This document shows positions 1 to 7,800 of a stretch of 15,338 bases of DNA, in pieces; within the stretch, counting starts at the first letter, position 1, and the number at the start of each line of letters is the position of its first letter. Both the position numbers and the translations under genes were made by a program. Origin of the DNA: Bog-950 sp964620645 (GTDB taxonomy: Bacteria > Bacteroidota > Bacteroidia > Chitinophagales > LD1). The notes beneath the pieces are model-generated. The model saw nothing but the letters and a program-made list of their open reading frames with translations, had not been told where the DNA came from and searched no databases. Location of the stretch: the NCBI GenBank assembly GCA_964620645.1, contig CAZUHU010000083.1:1-15338 (forward strand), given 5' to 3'.

Positions 1-1800
1 TGCGGTGTACCGTTATCGCAAATTACAAGGCAAACTGAATCCTGGCCGTTGAAGTTGGTATTAGCGGTGTAAGTTAAACACAGGGTATTTAATACCAGGC
101 TGGTTGAAATTGTTCCGCTGTTAGGGCCACAGTATTGAGCAGCTATAACAGATGTCTGGTTAATATCTACATCAACTACAGGGTAACAAATTGTAGTTGG
201 GCCACAATCTTCACATGTAGTGATAGTTGTATCCGGAACCTGTGGTGGATCGTTCACACAGTTTACAGTAATGTAAGCTGTTGCAGTATCGCAGAGTGAT
301 GGAAGCGGAGTGCCGTTATCACATACACTATACGAGAATGAATCTGAACCACAGTAATTAGAAGTTGGAACATAAGTGAATGAACCGTTTGCATTCAACG
401 TTAATGTGCCATGCTGAACATTAGTGATTGGCGTAGTCGTTACAGTTAAAGAAGTAACAGGGTTGCCATCAGCATTATCATTATCGTTTGCACGAACACC
501 AGTACCTACAGGCACCGTTAAGGTAACATCCTCGTTAGTTGTGTAGTTATCATTGTTAGCAATCGGCGGATCATTAACCGGCGTTACGGTGATATGTATG
601 TGCGTGGTATCGCAAGCCTGCGGTGTACCGTTATCACATACTACGATACAGACTGAGTCATTACCATTAAAGTTGGTATTGCCTGTATAAGTTACACAAA
701 GCGTATTAAGCACCAGGGTAGTAGAAACGCTACCATTGCCAGGGCCACAAAGCTGTGCCGCTATAACTGATGTCTGGTTTACATCCAGGTCAATAACAGG
801 CATACATACAGTGCCAGGGCCGCAGTCTTCACAAACGGTAATTGTTGTATCCGGTACTTGCGGAGGATCGTTCACACAGTTTACAGTAATGTAAGCTGTT
901 GCAGTATCGCAAAGTGATGGAAGCGGCGTACCGTTATCACATACGCTGTACGAGAACGAATCTGAACCGCAGTAGTTAGAAGTTGGAACATAAGTGAATG
1001 AACCGTTTGCATTCAGCGTTAATGTGCCGTGCTGAACGTTAGTGATTGGCGTAGTGGTTACTGTTAATGAAGTAACAGGGTTGCCATCAGCATTATCGTT
1101 GTCGTTGGCACGAACACCGGTACCTACAGGAACAGTTAAGGTAGCATCCTCATTGGTTGTGTAGTTATCGTTATTAGCAATTGGCGGATCATTAACCGGT
1201 GTTACGGTGATAACTACGTGGGTAGTATCACACAATACAGGTGAACCGTTATCGCATACTACGATACAAACTGAATCAAGGCCGTTAAAGTTGGTGCTTG
1301 GTGTGTAAGTAACACACAGTGTATTTATAATCAGGCTGGTTGAAACCGTTCCGCTATTCGGACCGCAGAATGTACCCGCAACAGTAACTGTTTGGCCGTT
1401 GTCAGGGTTAACTACCGGATAACAAATGGTAGTTGGGCCACAATCTTCACAAGTAGTTAAAGTTGTATCCGGAACCTGCGGAGGATCGTTCACACAGTTT
1501 ACAGTAATGTAAGCTGTTGCAGTATCGCACAGTGATGGAAGCGGTGTGCCGTTATCACATACACTATAAGAGAACGAATCTGAACCACAGTAATTAGAAG
1601 TTGGAACATAAGTGAATGAGCCGTTGGCATTCAATGTTAATGTGCCATGCTGAACATTAGTGATTGGCGTAGTCGTTACAGTTAAAGAAGTAACAGGGTT
1701 GCCATCAGCGTTATCGTTATCGTTGGCACGAACACCGGTGCCTACAGGAACGTTCAGAGTTACATCTTCAGTTGTGGTGTAGTTATCGTTGTTAGCAATC
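1..1800 (-). repeat. Three near-identical 618-bp tandem units (two cadherin-like domains each) in the adhesin
   Basis: Anchors repeat exactly 618 bases apart: cgttcacaca at 251, 869 and 1487, and the ggcgga/ggtgga junction at 565, 1183 and 1801. Each unit is 206 residues: a C domain (ANNDNYTT-x-ED ... CDNGTPLPSLCDT) and a D domain (VPDTT-x-T-x-CEDCGP ... CDNG(T/S)P). The leftmost unit has its first 564 bases in view and continues off the window, so there may be more copies. C domains are almost identical in protein sequence between units, while D domains differ clearly. The DNA copies differ at many synonymous sites, so these are not recent exact duplications or a simple assembly collapse. 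Confidence 0.93.
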
Positions 1801-4800
1801 GGTGGATCGTTAACCGGGGTCACCGTAATGTGGATGTAGGTTGTATCGCACTTGCTCGGTAAACCGTTATCACAAACTACTAAACAAAGGCTATCGCTAC
1901 CGTTAAAGTTAGTAGAAGGCGTATAAGTAAAGCAAACCGTATGTGTGCCTGTGTTATTTACAGTTACGTTGCTTACCGTGCCATTAACAGGATTACACAA
2001 TACAGAAGCAGCATGGAAATCGCCGGCCTCAACATCAGTAATAGGTAAGCACACCGTTTTAGGTGTTTCTTCAGGTGTAGTAATAGTAGAATCAGGTACC
2101 ACCGGTGGATCGTTAACCGGTGTAACAGTGATAACAGCTATTGCAGTATCGCACTTAACCGGAACATCCGGCGCATCGCAAATTGAATAAACAAATGTGT
2201 CTTGACCAAAGTAGTTGGTAGTAGGCACATAAGTAAATGAGCCGTTTGCGTTAAGGGTTAATGTACCATGAGATACGGTTACTACTGCCGGTGTTTGAAC
2301 AGTAATAGGGCCGCCATCCGGATCAATATCGTTACTCATTACGCCTGGTGCAGACACAGTTAAGGTCTGATCTTCAGGCGTAGTGTAGCTGTCGTTATTA
2401 GCCTGCGGAGGCAGGTTAGTGCAGGAGTAATCAAGAATTACTACGCCGGTATCGCACAGGTTAGGTGAACCGTTATCGCAAACTATGTAAGCGAACGAAT
2501 CAACACCATTGAATGATACAGGTGGCGTATAAGTAAAGTTACCGTTAACCTGAACGCTTGTTAAAGTTCCGCTAAACGGACCGAATACTGTGCCGTTGTA
2601 AACCTTAGCAGGTCCGTCGATATCAATATCGTTGGTCAGGAAGTTTTTAACTATTGGGGTATCAACACAAGAAACATAGATGTCGTTTACAGCCAGTGGT
2701 GGATCATTAACCGGTGTAACCACTATCGTAATCTTGGTGGTATCGCAACGTGCAGGTGTGCCGTTATCACAAATTACCAGGCAAACTGAATCGGTGCCGT
2801 TGTAATTTGCATTCGGTGTATAGGTAACACAAACCTGGTGAGGGTTAGTCAGGTTATTAACCAAAGTACCGCTTATAGAACCGTTGTTTGGCCCGCAGTA
2901 AATGGCATTGATAGCGTGAGTTTGAGTTGAAGTTTCAGGATCACTGATCGGAATACATACTGTAGTAGGGTTATCTTCCGGAGTAGTGATAGTTGTATCA
3001 GGAACAACCGGAGGATCGTTTACACAGTTAACAGTAATGTAGGCAACACCTGTATCGCAAAGTGAAGGCAGCGGAGTGCCGTTATCGCAAATACGGTAGC
3101 AGAATGAATCAGTGCCACAGTAGTTAGCAGCCGGTGTGTAAATAAACGCACCATCGGTACCAAGGCTTAATGAACCGTGTTGAACAGGACAAACAGGAAT
3201 AATGTTAACAGTTAATGAGCTAACAGGGTTTCCGTCGGCTGCATCATTATCGTTAGCACGAACACCGGTGCCGGCAGGTATTGTAATAGCTACATCTTCA
3301 GTAGTGGTGTAGTTGTCGTTAACGGCAATCGGCGGATCGTTAACAGGTGTTACTGTAATACGAACTTTAGAAGTATCGCAAAGTTGCGGTGTGCCGTTAT
3401 CACAGATAATTATACAAACTGAATCGTTGCCATTAAAGTTGGCATTTGGAGTATAAGTAAAGCAAGCTGTGTGCGGATTAGAACCATTACTTACAGAAAC
3501 AGTACCAATGGTACCTGTGTTAGGTCCGCACAGTGTTCCATTAAACAAATGGTTTTGGCCTGCATCAGGATCGGTGATAGGAAGACAAACAGTAATTGGA
3601 TTGTCTTCAGGTGTAGTTACTGTAGTATCAGGTAACACCGGCTTATCGTTAACTGAGTTAACTGTTATTACTACAATAGCAGTGTCGCAGGCTGCAGGCA
3701 CTTCATTGTCGCATACTCGGTAGCAGAACGAGTCAACACCGGTAAAGTTTGCACCAGGCGTATAAGTAAAGCTACCGTTAGCATTTAAAGTTACTGAACC
3801 TGAGAACGGACCACAACCTGAAAGTGATGAAGAAGTTAAAGGCTGCTGCGGATTAGCCGGATCAAAGTCGTTAGACAATACACCCGGAGCAGGAACTGTT
3901 AACGGAACATCTTCATTTGTGCTGTAGGCATCGTTAACGGCAACCGGAGGACAAGATGTAACAGTTACTGAAATAGAAGCCGGAGCAGAATTACAGTTGT
4001 TTTGAGTTACTGTTACTGAGTAAGAGCCGGTCATTGCAGGAACTGCACTTGGGCGGGTTACATTCTGCGTTGAAGCAGTAAAGCCACCCGGGCCGCTCCA
4101 GCTGTAAGTAGCGCCTGGAACTAATGAAGCAAATATTTTTAAGGTATCGCCATAACAACGTGGGCTGTTGCTGCTTAAACTTGGCGCAACCGGGTTAGGC
4201 GGATTGTTAAGCACCACCAGGTTTGTAAAGGCAGGTGATGTACAACCATTAAGTGTTACAGTAAAGTTGGTGTAAGTGCCGGCAGTTAAACCGGTAATTG
4301 TAATATCTCCGCCAATGCTGCTAGGCAGGTTAACCGGAGTTTGTGCAACACCATTCTTAAAGTAGTTAACAGTAAATGTGCTGTTAGGGTTTAGGCCGCT
4401 TAACACAATGGTGCCCTGGCTACCACCGCAAGTTGTTGGGTTAGTGCCTACGGCATCAGAAATTTGCGGAGTAACATTAACGTTAACAGTTACTGAAGCC
4501 GGAGCCGAAGTACAACCGTTAACAGTTTGTGTAACCTGGTATTGGCCGGCCATAGCCAGGGTAACTGAGCTGCGTGTAACAGGAGAACCCGTTGCACCGC
4601 CACCATCAGGGAATGACCACTGAAGGTTAGAGCCGGTAGCAGTTAAAGTTAAAGTGTTATCAGTACAAACCGGGTTAGGGGTTGCGGTAACGTTAGTAGG
4701 TGCCGCTGGTGTTGTAGGATCAGTTAAAGCGATAGGACCCGCAATTACGTTAGAAGTACATCCGCTTAAGGTAACTGTAATGTTGGTGTAAGTGCCTGCA

Positions 4801-7800
4801 GTTAAGCCGGTAATAACTACCTGGCCGCTACCATTAGATGTAATAGAAAACGGCCCTTGAGGAGCACCATTTTTCGTATAGTTTACGGTATATATGGTGT
4901 TGTTCAAAAGACCGTTAAGTGTAATTGTGCCCTGAGCGCCGCTACATGTTGTAGGATTGCTTGGCGTTGCTGACGTGATGTTAGGCGTTGTGTTAACCGT
5001 TACAACAACCGTTGCAGGCGCTGAAGTACAGTTATTAACTGTTTGCGTAACTGAGTAAGTGCCGCCCATTGATACGGTAACCGGTGTGCGAACAACCGGT
5101 GTGCCCGTTGCTGTACCTCCGCCGTTAGGGAAGGTCCAGCTTAGGTTGGTGCCTACAGCGGTTAATGTTAAAGTGCCACCTGTACAAACCGGGTTAGGGT
5201 TAGCTGTAACGCTGGTTGGTGCAGCCGGGTTAGATGGATCAATTAATGTAAATGGTCCACCCAATACGTTTGAAGTACAACCGCTAAGTGTAACAGATAT
5301 ATTAGTATAAGTGCCGGCAGTTAAACCGCCGATGGTTAACTGGCCGCTACCATTGCTGGTTAAAGTTTGCGGCGTTTGTGCTGTACCGTTCTTGCTGAAG
5401 TTTACTGTATAAGATGTAGTGTTGTTTAAACCGCTAATGGTAATGCTACCCTGGCTGCCACCGCAAGTTGTTGGGTTGCTGCTGCTGAAGAAGGCAATAG
5501 CAGGAGTTGTATTAACGGTTACTGATACTGTGGCAGGAGCAGAAGTACAGTTATTAACGGTTTGTGTTACCGAGTAGGTACCGTTCATTGCCGCTGTAAC
5601 CGGTGTGCGAACTACCGGAGTGCCTGATGCGCCGCCGCCGTCAGGGAATGACCATTGCAGGTTAGAGCCAACAGCAGTTAAAGTTAAAGTGCCGCCGGTA
5701 CAAACCGGGTTAGGGTTAGCGGTAACACCTGTTGGTGCTGCCGGGTTACCTGGGTCATTTAATGTAAACGGTCCGGCTAAAGTATTAGAAGGACAGCCGT
5801 TAAGCGTTACAGATATATTGGTATAAGTGCCGGCTGTTAAGCCAGTAATTACAAGAAGATTTCCTGAAGTATTGCTGGTAATGTTAACGGGGCCGATACC
5901 GGTTCCGTTTTTAACATAACTAACAGCGTAAGTAGTATTATTCAATACACCGCTGATAGTAATAGAACCTTGTGTGCCACCGCAGGTTGTTGGATTCGCA
6001 CTGGTGCTAAAGCCAATTGCCGGTGTAGCATTTACGTTTACAACAACTGTAGCCGGAGCTGAAGTACAACCCGCAACTGTTTGTGTAACTGAGTATGTAC
6101 CCGCCATTGCAAGGGTAACGTTGGTACGTGTAACAGGCGAGCCTGAAGCACCGCCACCGTCAGGGTAAGACCACTGCAGGTTGCTGCCGGTAGCAGTAAG
6201 TGTTAATGTATTGCCGGTACAAATAGGGTTAGGGTTGGCAGCAACGTTGGTTGGTGCAGCCGGAGTTGAAGGATCAGTTAAAGTAATCGGGCCTGCAACA
6301 GGAGCTGAAGTACAACCGCTAAGTGTTACAGTAATATTAGTATAAGTACCCGCTGTTAATCCGGTGATAGTTAATAAACCTGAGCCGTTGCTTGTTAAAG
6401 TAACAGGGCCAACAGCGCTGCCATTCTTAACATAATTAACCGTATAGCTGGTGTTGTTCAACAAACCGCTTACAGTTATAGAACCCTGGCTACCACCGCA
6501 GGTTGTTGGGTTAACACTACCGTTAAATGCAATTGAAGGGGTAGTGTTTACAGTAACAGTTACTGTTGCAGGGTTTGAAGTACAGTTATTAACCGTTTGG
6601 GTTACAGAATAGGTACCACCCATTGATGCAGTAACGTTGGTGCGGGTTACCGGTGAACCGGTTGCTGTACCGCCACCGTTAGGGAAAGTCCAGCTTAAGT
6701 TAGAGCCGGTTGCGCTTAACGTTAAAGTAGCGCCTGTACAAACAGGGTTAGGGCTGGCTGTAACGTTAGTTGGTGCAGCAGGGTTTGCAGGGTCGGTTAG
6801 TGTAAACGGACCTGCAAGAACGTTTGAAGTACAACCGCTAAGTGTTACGCTTATATTAGTGTAGGTACCTGCAGTTAAACCCGAAATAACCAACTGGCCT
6901 GAACCGTTGCTGGCAATTGTTTGCGGGGTTTGTACAGTTCCGTTCTTTGTAAAGTTTACAGTGTAAGTAGTATTGTTTAATAAACCTGCAATGGTTATTG
7001 AGCCCTGGCTGCCACCGCAAGTTGTTGGGTTGCTGCTGGTGCTAAAGGTTATAGCAGGCGTAACGTTTACTGCCAACACCACAGTTCCGGCATTGGAAAC
7101 ACAACCGTTTACAGTTTGGGTAACCGAATAAGTGCCGGCCATGTTAGTGCCGGTAATTAAACGTGTTGGGTTTTGCAGGGTGCTGGTAAAGCTTGCAGGA
7201 CCTGTCCAGCTAAACGTACCGGTACCGGTTGCGTTAAACTGCACTGTTTGGCCTGTACAAACCGGGTTTGGTGTTGCACTTGCAGTTGGCGTAGGAACCG
7301 AAGTTGGAACCAACACAAGCGGGCCTGTAATAGTATCGCCGCATAATGGGTTGGTTGGGTGAAATACCTGTACTGTTGTATAAGTACCTGAATTCAATCC
7401 CGGAATAACCAGCGTTCCGTTGTTCTGCGTGGTTAAGTTGAAAGGACCTTGCTGAGGACCGCCGTTATAACTATAATATATAGTATAAGAAACGTTAGGC
7501 AGTAGGTTGCCATTTGAAATTGTAATTGACCCGTTTGGCGGAGTACAAGTAGTTGGACTTTGTACAGTGATATTAGCGCCGGTCAAATCCACACAGTGGT
7601 ATTTAATTACCATGTAGTCCTCAATCTCACCGTTTGACGCGTTATTGATTGGCGATGGAGTAGCTACATTAAATGCAGCATCGGTCGTAATCCTTAAACG
7701 CAGATAAGTAGTATCATTCGGGTCGTTGAAGTTGATACCGGTCCACACTAAACTGGCTGATGTAGCACCACTGGCAACACGGGCAGTATCTACCTCGTTG

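Noticed and set aside
1945..7362. Several plus-strand frames of 60-85 codons within the repeat region
   Set aside because: They lie opposite the adhesin, recur with the repeats (similar products at 5059, 5605 and 6637), and are V/P/T-rich mirror images of the repeat codons. No promoter or family resemblance.
1..7600. CRISPR array or mobile-element repeats
   Set aside because: The repeats are 516-618 bases long, directly adjacent, in frame, and encode protein domains. There are no spacers, cas genes, transposase or terminal inverted repeats.
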